Notes: generated by a model not told the origin, from the sequence alone. A stretch of 64,000 nucleotides of DNA from Methanosarcina sp. ERenArc_MAG2 (GCA_023955635.1 JAMXHR010000010.1:682001-746000), one strand, 5' to 3'. Shown: positions 1 through 9,919, numbered from the stretch's first letter. Translations and numbers: made by a program.

Positions 1-143
1 GGAACTCCAGAACCGAAGTGAGAGGAACCGAAAACAGGGCTATCCTCCTTTTCGGTATCGCTTTTTGGTTTGTCCCTTTTTTCTTCCTGCGTATGAACAT
101 CAGACTCAAGTTTTTCTTCTATCTCATTGGAATTGTCTGTCAT
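1..143 (-). CDS. N-terminal fragment of an unidentified protein, cut by the window edge
   Basis: Reading leftwards from an ATG at 141-143, an open frame runs off the window edge at base 1. The visible 47 residues begin MTDNSNEIEEKLES and are rich in Glu, Lys, Asp and Ser, so this looks like a charged, disordered N-terminus with no signal peptide or membrane segment. No strong ribosome binding site is visible before the ATG. I do not recognise the family; the rest of the gene lies outside the window. Confidence 0.5.
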   Translation of the reverse strand, partial: MTDNSNEIEEKLESDVHTQEEKRDKPKSDTEKEDSPVFGSSHFGSGV

Positions 144-560
144 GGATACTTACGGATAGGATGGCATGGAGTTTAAAGTTTTCAGGAAAAAAATTTTGTC
201 CTTGTAGCGAAAAACGGATAATTTCGAGTAACAATACATAAAATCGATACTGAATAAATATACAAAAGTTTTAAGATTGCATAGAATAGAACTGAATATT
301 TATTGCTATTACTACAAAAGATAATTTGTGGCAATGTATTGGTTTTTCTGCAAATACACAAATCTCAGGAGGTTTCGGGGAAGAAAATACCGTTTCAGAA
401 GAACCTATTTCCCTCCGTAGAGAGAAATTTGACATTTAATTTACAGCAAATTCGCAGCACTGCCTAATTTGTTGCATAAATCTCCTGAGAAAATTGTGCC
501 GATATGCATTCACTGCATATCGGAAAAAATCCTTACTTTAAATTTCCCGGAATTCAGGCT
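144..560. other. AT-rich intergenic region
   Basis: This stretch lies between the start of the partial gene at the window edge and the 3' end of the TPR gene. It is AT-rich and I see no convincing frame, RNA gene or repeat in it. It presumably contains the promoter of the leftward partial gene. Confidence 0.5.
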
Positions 561-3500
561 TTAACTGGCTTCCTGAATATTCCATTCTTCGCTATAATTC
601 TCGCTATAATTTTCGCTAAAATTCTCGCTATAATTCTCACTATAATTCTCACTATAATTCTCACTATAATTCTCACTATAATTCTCACTATAATTATCGC
701 TTCCCTCATCAGGTTCGGGGACGTACCAGTCGTTGCCCTGGATTCCCTGATCCCCATCAGGTTCCGGAATAGGCTCAAGGGTATTGTTTTCCCAGTTATC
801 ATAAGGCTCCTGGATAGTTCCTGGCTGCTGGGAAATGTCTGTCCTGTTCACACTTATGTTCTCCGTAAAATTTTCCTCTCCCCCGTACCACCTTGAGGGC
901 AGGGAATAATCCAGATTGCTATTATAAGTAGCAGGAAGGAAATATCGAGTCCCTCTTTCCTGCAGAGCTTCCACAAAACCAGGATCGACTTCATCAAGCT
1001 TCGCCTTACACACAGCAGCCTCATCTAATTTCTTTATGTTGTAAAGGGCAAAACGCTTGTTGTAAAGGGTTGAAGCTGAGTTAGGGTCAATTGCAAGAGC
1101 ACTGTCATAACATGCAATTGCTTCTTCGACTTCCCCCATCACATTGTGGATGTACCCTTTGTTATACCAGGCCGTGATGCAATCCGGTTTAAGCTGGATC
1201 ACTTTGTCGAAGCAGTTCAGGGCAGCATTATTGCTGCTTATTGTTAAATAAGCACATCCCTGGAAATACCAGGCTGTAGCATTGTCGGGATCATATTCCA
1301 GGGCTTTATTGTAGCAATCAATGGCTTCCTGAGATTTCTCAAGCTTGTAATAAGCAAAGCCTTTATTGTTATATGCATCTACATTCGAAGGATCCAGCTC
1401 AAGACTCCTGTTGTAGCAGTTTATTGCTCCCTCGAAATCTCCGCCGTTTTCCAGAGCTTTTCCCTGTCTATAAATTATCTCCCTGTTGCCTGGTGAAATT
1501 TCAAGCATTCTCTCATAATTTTCAGCAGCTTCCTTATACCTGCCAAGCTCCTCAAATAAAGAGGCTTTATCAGCCAGAATCTGTGAATTATCAGGCTGAA
1601 GCTGCAGGATTTTATCGTAGTCTGCCAGCGCGTCATTGGATTTACCGGATTTCGACAGATCAAGAGCCCGGCTCTTCAGAGCTTCAAGGTTTTTAGGCTG
1701 AGATTCAAGGAGAGCGGTGTAACAGGAGATTGCCTCCTCGTACCTGCTGAGGTTTGAGAGAGCCAGACCTTTTCCATAGAGAGCCTCTGAATTGCTTGAG
1801 TTCAGAGCAAGTACCTGATCATAGTAATTAACAGCCTCTTCCGATCTCCCGAGATCGCTTACAGCAGAAGCTATCCCGTACCAGGCAGTACTTGACTGGG
1901 GATTAAGATCCAGGGCTTTTTTGTAGCAATCCAGAGCTTCCTCGCTCCTGCCGAGCCTGTCAAGCATCGCGCCCTTTTCATACCAGACTTCAGGGCGTGT
2001 AGAGTTAATCAGGAGGACCATATCATAAGAGGCAAGAGCATCCTCATAAAGTCCAAGTTTACTATAGGTAGAAGCTTTCCCATACCATGTCGCATCATAA
2101 TCGAATTCCGGACTAAATAAGTTCAGATTTTCGGAAAATTCCGAATCATCCTCTGAATTCGCATACCTGTAGTCCAGAAGATAAGACCAGAAGCCTCCTG
2201 AAAGAGTCTGACCTGGACTGGCATCTGCGCTGTTATTTGTAACAGGCCCTGATACCGGAGTTTCTGTTGAACGCAGTTCAATGTTTTCGTTCAACTTAAA
2301 ACGGGCAGCAGAATACCCTGGATTGATCAGGAGAGTCTGGTTGTAGCAGTCTGAGGCTTCCTCATGCTTTCCGAGTTGATCAAGGACAAGGCCTTTATTG
2401 TACCAGGCATCAGCACTGTCCGGGGCAGCGATAAGGACCATATTGTAGCACTTGAGCGAGTTTTCGTATTCTCCAAGCTTTGCCAGGGCAAATGCCTGAC
2501 CGTACCATGCAAGTGTATAGTTTTCATCAAATTCAAGAGCTTTATCGTAGCTTTTTACCGCACCTTTGTAGTCTTTGATTTTTGAAGAGTCGAAGCCCTT
2601 CTTGTACCAGACTTTTGGGTACCCGGGATCCAGCTTCAGGGCTTGATCATAACACTCAGCCGCCTCTTCATATCTGCCAAGCCTGTCAAGGTCCAGGCCT
2701 TTCATGTACCAGACCACAGCATATCCTGACTCGGTTTCGAGAACCTTGTCATAACACTTAAGCGCAGCCTCATAATTTTCAAGCTTATCAAAAGAAAGCC
2801 CTTTATCGTACCATATCTTGACTGCGGAAGACTTAAACTCAGGAGTTTCAGGGTAAGACGGAAGCTCAGATTCGTAAACGCTCAGATTTTCGAGCAGGTC
2901 ATCTCCGATATCCTCCACTTCAATCCCCATATCCAGGTTAAGGGCCCTGTCATAGCAGACTATTGCAGCATCATACTGTCCGGTCTTATTAAGCAGATAA
3001 CCTTTACTGTACCAGGCTTCGCGGTTGCCAGGGTTGTAGGCCAGGACTTCATCGTAGCACTTAAGCGCTTCATCGTTTCTCCCAAGCTTTTCGAGGCATA
3101 AGCCTTTTCTCTTCAAGACATCGAGGTTTTCAGGCCCTGAAAGAAGAACAAAATCATAACAATCAAGAGCTTCCTGATACATTTCCATTCTTTCAAGATT
3201 CACACCTTTATTGTACCAGGCATTTATCATATCAGGATTAAAGGAAATTGCCCTGTCATAACACTCTATTGCAGCTTCGGAATTGTCGGATTTGTCAAGA
3301 ATTACTCCTTTCTGGTACCAGAGTTCATAGTCGTCAGGAGTAATATTCAGAGCTCTGTCAAAGCATTTCATGGCATCGTCGTATTTTTCAAGCCCGGCAT
3401 AAGCCATCCCTTCCATACGTAGAGATCTGGAAGAATTTGAGTTCAGTTCAATAGAGTTTTCATAAGAAACCAGGGTTTGCTGGTCAAGGTTAAGCTGCTC

Positions 3501-4004
3501 AAAAGCAAGGGCTTTCCGGAACCAGATTGTGGAAAGGTAGGTATCCTCAGCGCGGCTTTTATCATAACAATTAATAGCCTCGATATAGTTGCTTAGCTCG
3601 AAAAGTTCATTACCCTTATCATGCCAGTTCCCGGAAGAAACCGAAAAGGTTGCAAGAGCCCTATCGTAAGAGTTAATTGCTTCTTCATTTCTTCCTAATC
3701 CAGCCAGAGAACATCCTTTTCCATACCAAGCTATTGAAGAATTCGGGTCAATCTTAAGTGTATCGCTATAGCAGCCCAAAGAAAGCTCATATTCTTTTAG
3801 AGAATATAATGCATGACCTTTCTCTATCAGGCCTTCTGCAGAAACCGGGCGCTGTGCCATTACCTCATCAAGACTAGGAGCAGCTTCAGTCCTATTGCTA
3901 TTTCCAACAACCAATTCATGGCTTGCAACAGCTCCTGCAGCAGGTAAAAAACCTGAAAAGAAATATAACATGAAAGCAAGGAGAATTAACGAATTTATGA
4001 TCAA
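561..4004 (-). CDS. Large secreted tetratricopeptide-repeat protein
   Basis: The 1147-residue product starts with a hydrophobic segment (about residues 1-25) that looks like a signal peptide, then carries roughly two dozen TPR units of 34 residues. Each shows the pattern AWYxKGxxLxxLGxYEEAxxCYDKALxLDP. A non-TPR spacer of about 50 residues interrupts the array near residues 575-625. After the last repeats comes an acidic, Asn/Pro-rich tail ending in tandem NYSE tetrapeptides. TPR arrays mediate protein-protein contacts; the secreted location is inferred from the N-terminus. The only in-frame start with a full hydrophobic segment is a TTG at 4002-4004; a TAA lies just upstream in frame, and an ATG at codon 12 is the alternative. 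Neither has a clear ribosome binding site, so the start is uncertain. No partner genes are adjacent. Confidence 0.85.
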   Translation of the reverse strand: MIINSLILLAFMLYFFSGFLPAAGAVASHELVVGNSNRTEAAPSLDEVMAQRPVSAEGLIEKGHALYSLKEYELSLGCYSDTLKIDPNSSIAWYGKGCSLAGLGRNEEAINSYDRALATFSVSSGNWHDKGNELFELSNYIEAINCYDKSRAEDTYLSTIWFRKALAFEQLNLDQQTLVSYENSIELNSNSSRSLRMEGMAYAGLEKYDDAMKCFDRALNITPDDYELWYQKGVILDKSDNSEAAIECYDRAISFNPDMINAWYNKGVNLERMEMYQEALDCYDFVLLSGPENLDVLKRKGLCLEKLGRNDEALKCYDEVLAYNPGNREAWYSKGYLLNKTGQYDAAIVCYDRALNLDMGIEVEDIGDDLLENLSVYESELPSYPETPEFKSSAVKIWYDKGLSFDKLENYEAALKCYDKVLETESGYAVVWYMKGLDLDRLGRYEEAAECYDQALKLDPGYPKVWYKKGFDSSKIKDYKGAVKSYDKALEFDENYTLAWYGQAFALAKLGEYENSLKCYNMVLIAAPDSADAWYNKGLVLDQLGKHEEASDCYNQTLLINPGYSAARFKLNENIELRSTETPVSGPVTNNSADASPGQTLSGGFWSYLLDYRYANSEDDSEFSENLNLFSPEFDYDATWYGKASTYSKLGLYEDALASYDMVLLINSTRPEVWYEKGAMLDRLGRSEEALDCYKKALDLNPQSSTAWYGIASAVSDLGRSEEAVNYYDQVLALNSSNSEALYGKGLALSNLSRYEEAISCYTALLESQPKNLEALKSRALDLSKSGKSNDALADYDKILQLQPDNSQILADKASLFEELGRYKEAAENYERMLEISPGNREIIYRQGKALENGGDFEGAINCYNRSLELDPSNVDAYNNKGFAYYKLEKSQEAIDCYNKALEYDPDNATAWYFQGCAYLTISSNNAALNCFDKVIQLKPDCITAWYNKGYIHNVMGEVEEAIACYDSALAIDPNSASTLYNKRFALYNIKKLDEAAVCKAKLDEVDPGFVEALQERGTRYFLPATYNSNLDYSLPSRWYGGEENFTENISVNRTDISQQPGTIQEPYDNWENNTLEPIPEPDGDQGIQGNDWYVPEPDEGSDNYSENYSENYSENYSENYSENYSENFSENYSENYSEEWNIQEAS
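588..705. repeat. 12-bp tandem repeat encoding NYSE units
   Basis: A run of about nine near-identical 12-bp units (plus-strand form ATAATTCTCACT) lies inside the 3' end of the TPR gene and encodes Asn-Tyr-Ser-Glu repeats. One unit encodes NFSE. Because the period is a multiple of three, unit gain or loss keeps the frame, so the tail length can vary between strains. Confidence 0.85.
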
Positions 4005-4493
4005 ATTATTTTTTTAATTGAGCTCATTAAATACCCCGATTTATTCTAATGAGTTCTTATTGAAAGTTTTCATAACGATTCGTTCACTATTATTTACAGT
4101 CACTATCCTGTGTAGTTTCATAGCTGCGTAAATGATAACATTTAAAGAATAAAAGTAACTAGATAAAATCCTTTTGCTCCTCCCGGAGATAGTTTTCCCA
4201 GTTGGAATAGGTCTTTCTGGAATAGGTCTTTCTAATACAGTTCTCATAAATTATTACTTAATTTTAGGAGTTCTTCCATATATAATTTATGCAGTCTAAA
4301 CAGAATTATCAGATTTCTACTATATTTAGCGTAACAGTATATTATTGGTATAGAAATAATAAATAGTAAGATAAAATTGTTAATGTAAGTACAGCCCCAA
4401 AGTTCAGAGAGTTTTTATAAGCAAATCAAATAAATCTTAAATACCCTCAAATATACGCAAAGTATTATATCTCGAGATTCCTATTGCAGAAGC
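4005..4493. other. Intergenic region between divergent genes
   Basis: About 490 bp of AT-rich sequence separate the leftward TPR gene from the rightward HD gene, so both promoters should be here. A short direct duplication of TGGAATAGGTCTTTCT occurs near 4203-4235. A possible 68-codon leftward frame at 4041-4247 is low-complexity and has no homology I can recognise; I do not call it. Confidence 0.4.
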
Positions 4494-5278
4494 ATGCAGA
4501 AGGAAGACCTGGACTATTTCAGAAAATGGTTTCTGGATTATGTAAACCAATTCTCTTCTCCTGACTCTTTTATCCGGGAAAACATCAGGCTGAAAATCGA
4601 GCATACGGCAAGAGTTTGTGAAAATATCCTTTTACTTGCTAAAGCTGAAAAAATTGGAGAAGAAGGTTACAGGCTCGCCGAAGCAATAGCTTTATTTCAT
4701 GATCTGGGCCGCTTTGAGCAGTTTATGAAATATAGAACGTTCAAAGACTCGGAATCAGAAAACCATGCCCTCCTTGGGGTAAAAATCCTGAAAAATTCGG
4801 GAATTCTTTCCAACCTTCCCATAAAAGAGGAGAATTTCATTATAAAAGCTGTGGAATACCATAATCTTATGGAAATTCCCGGATGTGCAGAGAGCTTCGG
4901 AGAACTTCTTTTTACTCAAAACTAATCCGGGATGCGGATAAGCTGGATATCCTGAAACTTACGAGTGAAGATTATGAGAAAGAGGAAAAATACAGGAACC
5001 CGGTCCTTGAGTTCAATATGCCCGATACGCCCGGGTGTTCAGAAAATATAGTTGAAGATATTCTGAATAACAGGATGGCAAAGATAGGAGATGCCAGAAA
5101 CCGGAACGATGTAAAACTCCTTCGCCTTAGCTGGATTTTCGACATTAACTTTCCTGCGACTTTTGCTCTTCTCAAAGAACGCAGATACCTTGATACGATT
5201 TTGTCCTCCCTGTCAGGAACAGAAGAAGTGCATATTATACGCAGACACCTAGACAACTGTTTGAATAAATCGGATTAA
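4494..5278 (+). CDS. HD-domain phosphohydrolase (frame broken at a T-run)
   Basis: Two overlapping frames together encode one HD-superfamily hydrolase of about 261 residues. Metal ligands are visible in order: His of HTAR (about residue 36), the HD pair in FHDLGRF (about 66), and Asp in RDADKLD after the junction. HD proteins hydrolyse phosphate esters, often of nucleotides or cyclic dinucleotides; the substrate cannot be told here. The frame changes at about 4909-4914: the first frame ends FTQN-stop while the second continues YSKLIRDADKLD. Adding one T to the five-T run there joins them exactly (786 bases, 262 codons). I infer a homopolymer error or a very recent mutation. The start ATG at 4494 has no strong ribosome binding site. 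Confidence 0.75.
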
Positions 5279-5357
5279 ACCGGGATAAAAGAAGGAGACG
5301 AAAAACATAAGAAGTTTGAAAAATCATTTATCTGGATAAGGGAATTCACTCTGCAAT

Positions 5358-5504
5358 TTACTCCATGTATCTTCTGCGGTATTCACTGCCCAGACTGCGC
5401 CGGTAATCCGAACGAACCTGGTTTCTTGACTGTTCCTCAAGCATTGATTCCAGGGGATCGTATTTCAGTTTTTCCTGTCTACAGCGATTTTTTTCCTCTA
5501 TCAT
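5358..5504 (-). CDS. Small highly charged protein, 48 residues
   Basis: An ATG at 5502-5504 opens a 48-codon frame ending in TAA at 5358-5360. A good ribosome binding site (AGGGGTGAT) precedes it by about five bases. The product is very rich in Arg, Glu and Lys, with Arg-Arg and Tyr-Arg-Arg pairs near the C-terminus and no hydrophobic stretch, so it should be cytoplasmic and could bind nucleic acid. I do not recognise the family. It lies between the HD gene and a 59-bp tandem repeat just upstream of its own start. Confidence 0.5.
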   Translation of the reverse strand: MIEEKNRCRQEKLKYDPLESMLEEQSRNQVRSDYRRSLGSEYRRRYME

Positions 5505-5529
5505 ATTAAAATCACCCCTATATTCATCA

Positions 5530-5648
5530 ATTAAAAAGATATTCTTGTTTTATTTATACTTTTATGTAAATTTACTGTTTCATCATTTATTAAAAAGATA
5601 TTCTTGTTTTATTTATACTTTTATGTAAATTTACTGTTTCATCATTTA
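5530..5648. repeat. Tandem duplication, two 59-bp units
   Basis: Two adjacent copies of an AT-rich 59-bp unit (starting ATTAAAAAGATATTC, at 5530 and 5589) are essentially identical. They lie between the small charged-protein gene (promoter side) and the 3' end of the NIF3-family gene, so the promoter of the small gene is probably duplicated. Confidence 0.85.
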
Positions 5649-5693
5649 AGTAGAGTTCTCAATTCGTCTTTCAGGCCCAGTACCCAAAGAAGG

Positions 5694-6443
5694 TCAGATC
5701 CTATCGATTGCCTTGAGTCCGGAAGGCTGTTGAATAAATTCCACTTCAATGCCAGGAAGCTCGCGCAGCCTGGAACATAAAGCCTCCATACCAGGGTTTT
5801 CCGTGGCATAATGAGTAGCGTCAATCAGGCAGAGGTCCCCGTAAGCGCGGAGAACCTCATGCTTAAATTCGGAAGATACAAAAGCATCAATTTTATTTTC
5901 CCTGGCAATTTCAAGAAACTCACTCCTGAAACCGCTGCCTCCGATGACCATTACCCTCCTGATATCTTCTCTTTCTCCGGCATACATTACAGGAGTTTGC
6001 AGGCACTCTGAGACGCGGGCTGCCAGTTCAGCAGAAGAACATGGTTCGATTTCACCTATTCTGCCAATTTCCGCAGTTTCGATGTTCCTGAGCCCAAGCC
6101 TTGCAGCAAGCACATCATTGATCCCTCCTTCAGCCCTGTCATAATTTGTGTGCATGCTGTAAAGGGATATCCCATTCTCAAGGGCAATCCTGAGAGACTC
6201 TGCCAGAGTTTTTGATATTTTGTTAATCGGATGGAAGATCAGGGTGTGGTGAGTAATAAGCAGATCTGCTCTCATTTCTGCAGCTTTTTTAAGGACGTAA
6301 GAATTGGCATCGAGGGCGACTGCGATCCTCTCTACATTGTTTTCCAGGCCAAGAATTAGCCCAATCCTGCCTTCGTCAAAGTCGTCAGCAAGTTCAGGTG
6401 GTGCAATTTCTTCGAGAATTTTTACAATATTTACGAGTTCCAT
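5694..6443 (-). CDS. NIF3/DUF34 family metal-binding protein (GTP cyclohydrolase 1 type 2 homolog)
   Basis: The 249-residue product has the usual NIF3 layout: an N-terminal NxVKILEEIAPP start, the metal-binding motif THHTLIFHP near residue 65, HTNYDRAEGGIND near residue 97, and the C-terminal DATHYATENPG motif near residue 212. The His, Asp and Glu residues in these motifs form the dinuclear metal site of the family. The family is universal; members are annotated as GTP cyclohydrolase 1 type 2 homologs, but the in vivo reaction remains uncertain. The ATG at 6441-6443 is preceded by CCGGAGG, seven to ten bases upstream. The gene appears monocistronic. Confidence 0.9.
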   Translation of the reverse strand: MELVNIVKILEEIAPPELADDFDEGRIGLILGLENNVERIAVALDANSYVLKKAAEMRADLLITHHTLIFHPINKISKTLAESLRIALENGISLYSMHTNYDRAEGGINDVLAARLGLRNIETAEIGRIGEIEPCSSAELAARVSECLQTPVMYAGEREDIRRVMVIGGSGFRSEFLEIARENKIDAFVSSEFKHEVLRAYGDLCLIDATHYATENPGMEALCSRLRELPGIEVEFIQQPSGLKAIDRI

Positions 6444-6969
6444 GAAAAATACCTCCGGCAGCCGGACAAAGCTGGGTTCTCCTCAGTTTAGATTTGAAAA
6501 TATCTTCCCCTTATTCGGCCAGGGACACACAGCCTTAAAAAGAAAACACCTCTGATATTAGAAGCTTATTGAAGTTTTTCCAAAATATTACAAAAAATTG
6601 AAATACCTTATACTAAGATATTTTATAGAGTTTAAACAAAATCTCTTATTAAAACGACCTTAAAAATAAATCTCGAAAATCAGCGAATTACAGGATTTGA
6701 AATAATAAAGTTCGATTATAATCAGAAAACGGTGAAATCCTATTTCTAAAAGTAATTGAGGGTTAATAAACTATAAATTATAAGGGATGTGCTGGGGCAA
6801 AGACAATGCAGCGAACAAATAGAATATGGCTGTGGCAATAGGACATTAATAATAATTTAGATCATCTATCTCTAAATATTTAAGGGGCCGTAACTATTAC
6901 AGAAACTCAAAATGCATGCTTCCAGTGCGCAGATCCAGTATAACAGCGTCAAATTCAAGGAGGGTAACT
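6444..6969. other. Divergent intergenic region
   Basis: About 520 bp between the leftward NIF3 gene and the rightward surface-protein gene. The sequence is AT-rich and should carry both promoters. I see no further gene. The frame that extends the surface protein upstream to 6916 lacks a signal peptide at its start and is not used here. Confidence 0.45.
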
Positions 6970-8568
6970 ATGTCTAAAAAAATTGCACTGATTGCATTAC
7001 TTGCCGTTTTCGTCTTCTTTGGACTCTCAACTGCAGCCATTGCGGCAGATGACTTAGAGTGGGAAGAGAAAATGGATGCATCAAAATTGTATTGGGGAGA
7101 TTCCGTAACAGTTGACGGCTATGTAATAAAGGCAGAAGATTTCAACGAAGACAAGATGGTATTCATTTCAATCTCAAAGGATGGAGAAAAACTAAAGACT
7201 GCTCCTCTTTCCGTTGGGTTAGAAGTCATATATAATGATGAGATAAAGGTTTATGCCCAGCAGATAGATCCCAATTACGAAATCATCACTAAGCACGGAA
7301 AGGAATTCAAGACAGGAAATTGGAATCCTTATGCTGAATTGGATATTCTTATAAAAGGAAAGCCGAATTTTGATATAGACGTTGAAACTGAAAAAGATAC
7401 ATATGATTCTAAATCCACGGGAGACAGTAGAATCGATGTATCTATAAAAGTTAAGAATGATGGGAAAGCAAAGGCTGAAAATGTGGTGCTGACTGTCGGC
7501 ACAGCCGGAATGGAGATACTTAAAGGAAAAGAGAAGTACACATTTGCCGAAGTGCTTAAAGACGAGACTCTTGAACCCATGAACCTCACACTGAAGGCGC
7601 CAACTCCCTGGGTAGATACTGACCTTAATATAACTGCAAAAACTACATGCTTGGATGTAAGGGACAAGAAGTATGAAAATGTAGGTTCCAAAATCGTAAA
7701 AATAGAACCAAAATGGGGCCTTGTTATTTCAAAGAGTGTTACTAAAAATAACCATATGGGAAAGCCTGTACATGTCTCGGTCAGTGTCCGAAACGACGGG
7801 CTCTGTGATATAAACAATATCGTACTCAAGGATTCTATTGCTTCCGAAATGCACTCACAAAAAGCCGTATCACTCGATAAGACGCTTTCTCTTAAATCGG
7901 GAGAATCAGCTGAAAAGGTTTTTGAGTATACACTAATTCCTGAAAAGCCGGGAGAATTTACCTTCCCGAAAACCATAGCTACTTTTACTCTTCCTAATGG
8001 GCAGAACGAAGAGGTAGGTTCTAATAATTCGGAAAATGTAAAAATTTATGGGCCCGAAATATCAATTACTAAAACTGTTGACAGGGAGCAACTGGACTCC
8101 GGAGATAAACTGACTGTAACGGTCACTGCAAAGAACACCGGAAACGTTGATGCAAGTGTAACAATAACCGATACCATACCTCCAGAAGCTAAACTTATAA
8201 GTGGGGAAACGAGTTTGAATTATGTCCTTGGAAGCAACGGCGATTCAAAGACTACGACTTATATGATGCAGATGAACAAAGAAGGGGAAATCAAGTTGCC
8301 TGCCTGTAAAGGAAGTTTCCTTGACCTTGATGGATATTCAGGAGAAGTCAGTTCAAACACTCCTGTTGTTTATGTAGGAATACCGATTTCCCTACAAGGA
8401 AGCAGTACGCAGCCGGAGGGAGTAACGGAATCCAACCAGGTAAAAAATGAATCCTCAGTTCAGGCGCAAAATGAAGAGGATTCTGAAGATACCCCTGGAT
8501 TTGGCCCTGTCTTTGCTATAGCAGGACTTCTTACGGTCACAGGCATCTTAAGAAAGAGAAAAGTCTGA
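6970..8568 (+). CDS. Secreted surface protein with PGF-CTERM anchor
   Basis: From the ATG at 6970, which has AAGGAGGG eight bases upstream, the 532-residue product begins with a Lys-rich start and a classic signal peptide cut after about residue 27 (AAIAADD). The body contains repeated immunoglobulin-like/DUF11-like segments with VSVSVRNDG and VTVTAKNTGNVD patterns typical of archaeal surface proteins. The C-terminus has the tripartite PGF-CTERM signal: PGF near residue 509, a hydrophobic helix, and a basic tail RKRKV. Archaeosortase A is known to process such tails and attach a lipid, so the protein is probably held in the cell envelope. A stretch of Ser/Gln/Glu-rich linker precedes the anchor. 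The frame could be read from 6916, but that would bury the signal peptide. Confidence 0.88.
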   Translation: MSKKIALIALLAVFVFFGLSTAAIAADDLEWEEKMDASKLYWGDSVTVDGYVIKAEDFNEDKMVFISISKDGEKLKTAPLSVGLEVIYNDEIKVYAQQIDPNYEIITKHGKEFKTGNWNPYAELDILIKGKPNFDIDVETEKDTYDSKSTGDSRIDVSIKVKNDGKAKAENVVLTVGTAGMEILKGKEKYTFAEVLKDETLEPMNLTLKAPTPWVDTDLNITAKTTCLDVRDKKYENVGSKIVKIEPKWGLVISKSVTKNNHMGKPVHVSVSVRNDGLCDINNIVLKDSIASEMHSQKAVSLDKTLSLKSGESAEKVFEYTLIPEKPGEFTFPKTIATFTLPNGQNEEVGSNNSENVKIYGPEISITKTVDREQLDSGDKLTVTVTAKNTGNVDASVTITDTIPPEAKLISGETSLNYVLGSNGDSKTTTYMMQMNKEGEIKLPACKGSFLDLDGYSGEVSSNTPVVYVGIPISLQGSSTQPEGVTESNQVKNESSVQAQNEEDSEDTPGFGPVFAIAGLLTVTGILRKRKV

Positions 8569-8809
8569 TAAAACTTGAAGAACAATTTTAGGCGCTCTGG
8601 ACTTTTCAGGGCACCGATTTCCGCCTTTGAACACTTTTTATATTTTGGCTTAATGACTTTTATTATTTTTTTCATTACCTGACCTGATCTTTCCTGCCAG
8701 CTTTCAAAATCAATACGTTAATGCAAGCTTCTTTTTACCTTGAGACCCGTTTGAATAAAAAATAAAAATTTAACAATAAGAAAATAACTCTCTTCATGAC
8801 TTTCCGAAA

Positions 8810-9919
8810 GTGAAAAAGCAGAAGTCGGAAAGTAAAAAACAGAGGCTCAATGCTGTCATTAAAAAAGAAACATCATTTCTTGATAAATCATTTCTTGATA
8901 TGGGAAAAAGGGAACAAAGCATGAAAAAACTCCAAAACCAGCTTAAAGCGAAAACCCTGATTCTTACCCACGGAGATTCGGATGGGATCTGCTCAGCTGC
9001 AATTGCAAAAACAGCTTATCCTGACGCATATGTATATTTTACGAATCCGATTAGCCTTCTTGACGAACTAAAGCTTATAGAGCATGTGAAAACCCTTATT
9101 ATCTGCGATATTGCAATCGATGAAAGACACTGCTCCGAGTTGCTTGCAGTGCTTAATGAATTTGCAGAAAAATGCAACCTTTACTATATTGACCACCACC
9201 CCCTTCCTGAAAGCTGTGAGAAAGAAGGCTGGTTCTACCATGATGTTGAAGCCTGCGCCTCCGAACTGACCTACAGGCTCTTTGAGGACCGATTGGACAG
9301 TGATATGCGGAGAATAGCAATATACGGAGCAATTGGAGATTTCTGCGACAATACTCCCCATGTAAAGAACTGGGTCAAAGATTGGGACAAAAGGGGCCTC
9401 TATTTCCAGGCAGGAACTCTAACCCAGGCAATTCTTTATAATGGAAAGGAATACGAATTTAAGAGAAACCTGCTCGAGCCCCTTTCAAAAGATCTGATCC
9501 CTTCAAACATCCCTGGGCTTCTTGAGCTTGCCAGGGAAGCTGCAATTAACGAAGAAAAGATCCGGCTCTTTGTTAAAGAAAACGTAGAAATCCTGAGAAA
9601 TAGCGCGTATATTGTAAATACGAATAACTCCATTTCAAAGGCAGCGATCTATGCAGCTTCTTACGGCAGAAGGGAAGTGGGAATTGCAGCTGAGTACCGC
9701 GAGAGAAAGGACACTTATGACCTGAGTATCCGCTCCCGGGGAAAGGTTGACGTAAACCGTCTTCTCCGTTCAGTCGCCCCGGAATTCGGAGGAAGCGGCG
9801 GAGGACACCCTTTTGCAGCAGGAGTGCGCATCCCCGAAAATTCCCTTGAGGCTTTCCTCAGGGCTTTCGATACAGAACTCGGGAAAGCAAATGAGGTGAT
9901 ACACAATGGAAACCAGTAA
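8810..9919 (+). CDS. DHH-family phosphoesterase (archaeal RecJ-like)
   Basis: The 369-residue product has the DHH catalytic domain with DSDG (residues 56-59), an Asp near residue 100, and the DHH triad at 128-130 followed by the DHHA1 substrate-binding domain with GGSGGGHPFAAG near residue 335. This family includes RecJ-like single-strand nucleases and nano-RNA/cyclic-dinucleotide phosphodiesterases; archaeal RecJ-like members associate with replication proteins, but the substrate here is not determined. The start shown is GTG at 8810; no strong ribosome binding site precedes it, and an ATG at 8921, just before the DHH domain, is an alternative. The first 37 residues are Lys-rich. The 3' end overlaps engB by 14 bp, suggesting translational coupling. 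Confidence 0.85.
   Translation: MKKQKSESKKQRLNAVIKKETSFLDKSFLDMGKREQSMKKLQNQLKAKTLILTHGDSDGICSAAIAKTAYPDAYVYFTNPISLLDELKLIEHVKTLIICDIAIDERHCSELLAVLNEFAEKCNLYYIDHHPLPESCEKEGWFYHDVEACASELTYRLFEDRLDSDMRRIAIYGAIGDFCDNTPHVKNWVKDWDKRGLYFQAGTLTQAILYNGKEYEFKRNLLEPLSKDLIPSNIPGLLELAREAAINEEKIRLFVKENVEILRNSAYIVNTNNSISKAAIYAASYGRREVGIAAEYRERKDTYDLSIRSRGKVDVNRLLRSVAPEFGGSGGGHPFAAGVRIPENSLEAFLRAFDTELGKANEVIHNGNQ

Noticed and set aside
590..700. CRISPR-like array of short repeats
   Set aside because: The 12-bp units are directly adjacent without spacers and lie inside a coding frame; it is a protein repeat.
4041..4247. 68-codon frame on the minus strand
   Set aside because: It starts with a low-complexity PIPERPIPT stretch from a short DNA duplication, and there is no ribosome binding site or homology.
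7329..7976. 215-codon frame on the minus strand
   Set aside because: It is the shadow of the PGF-CTERM surface protein.
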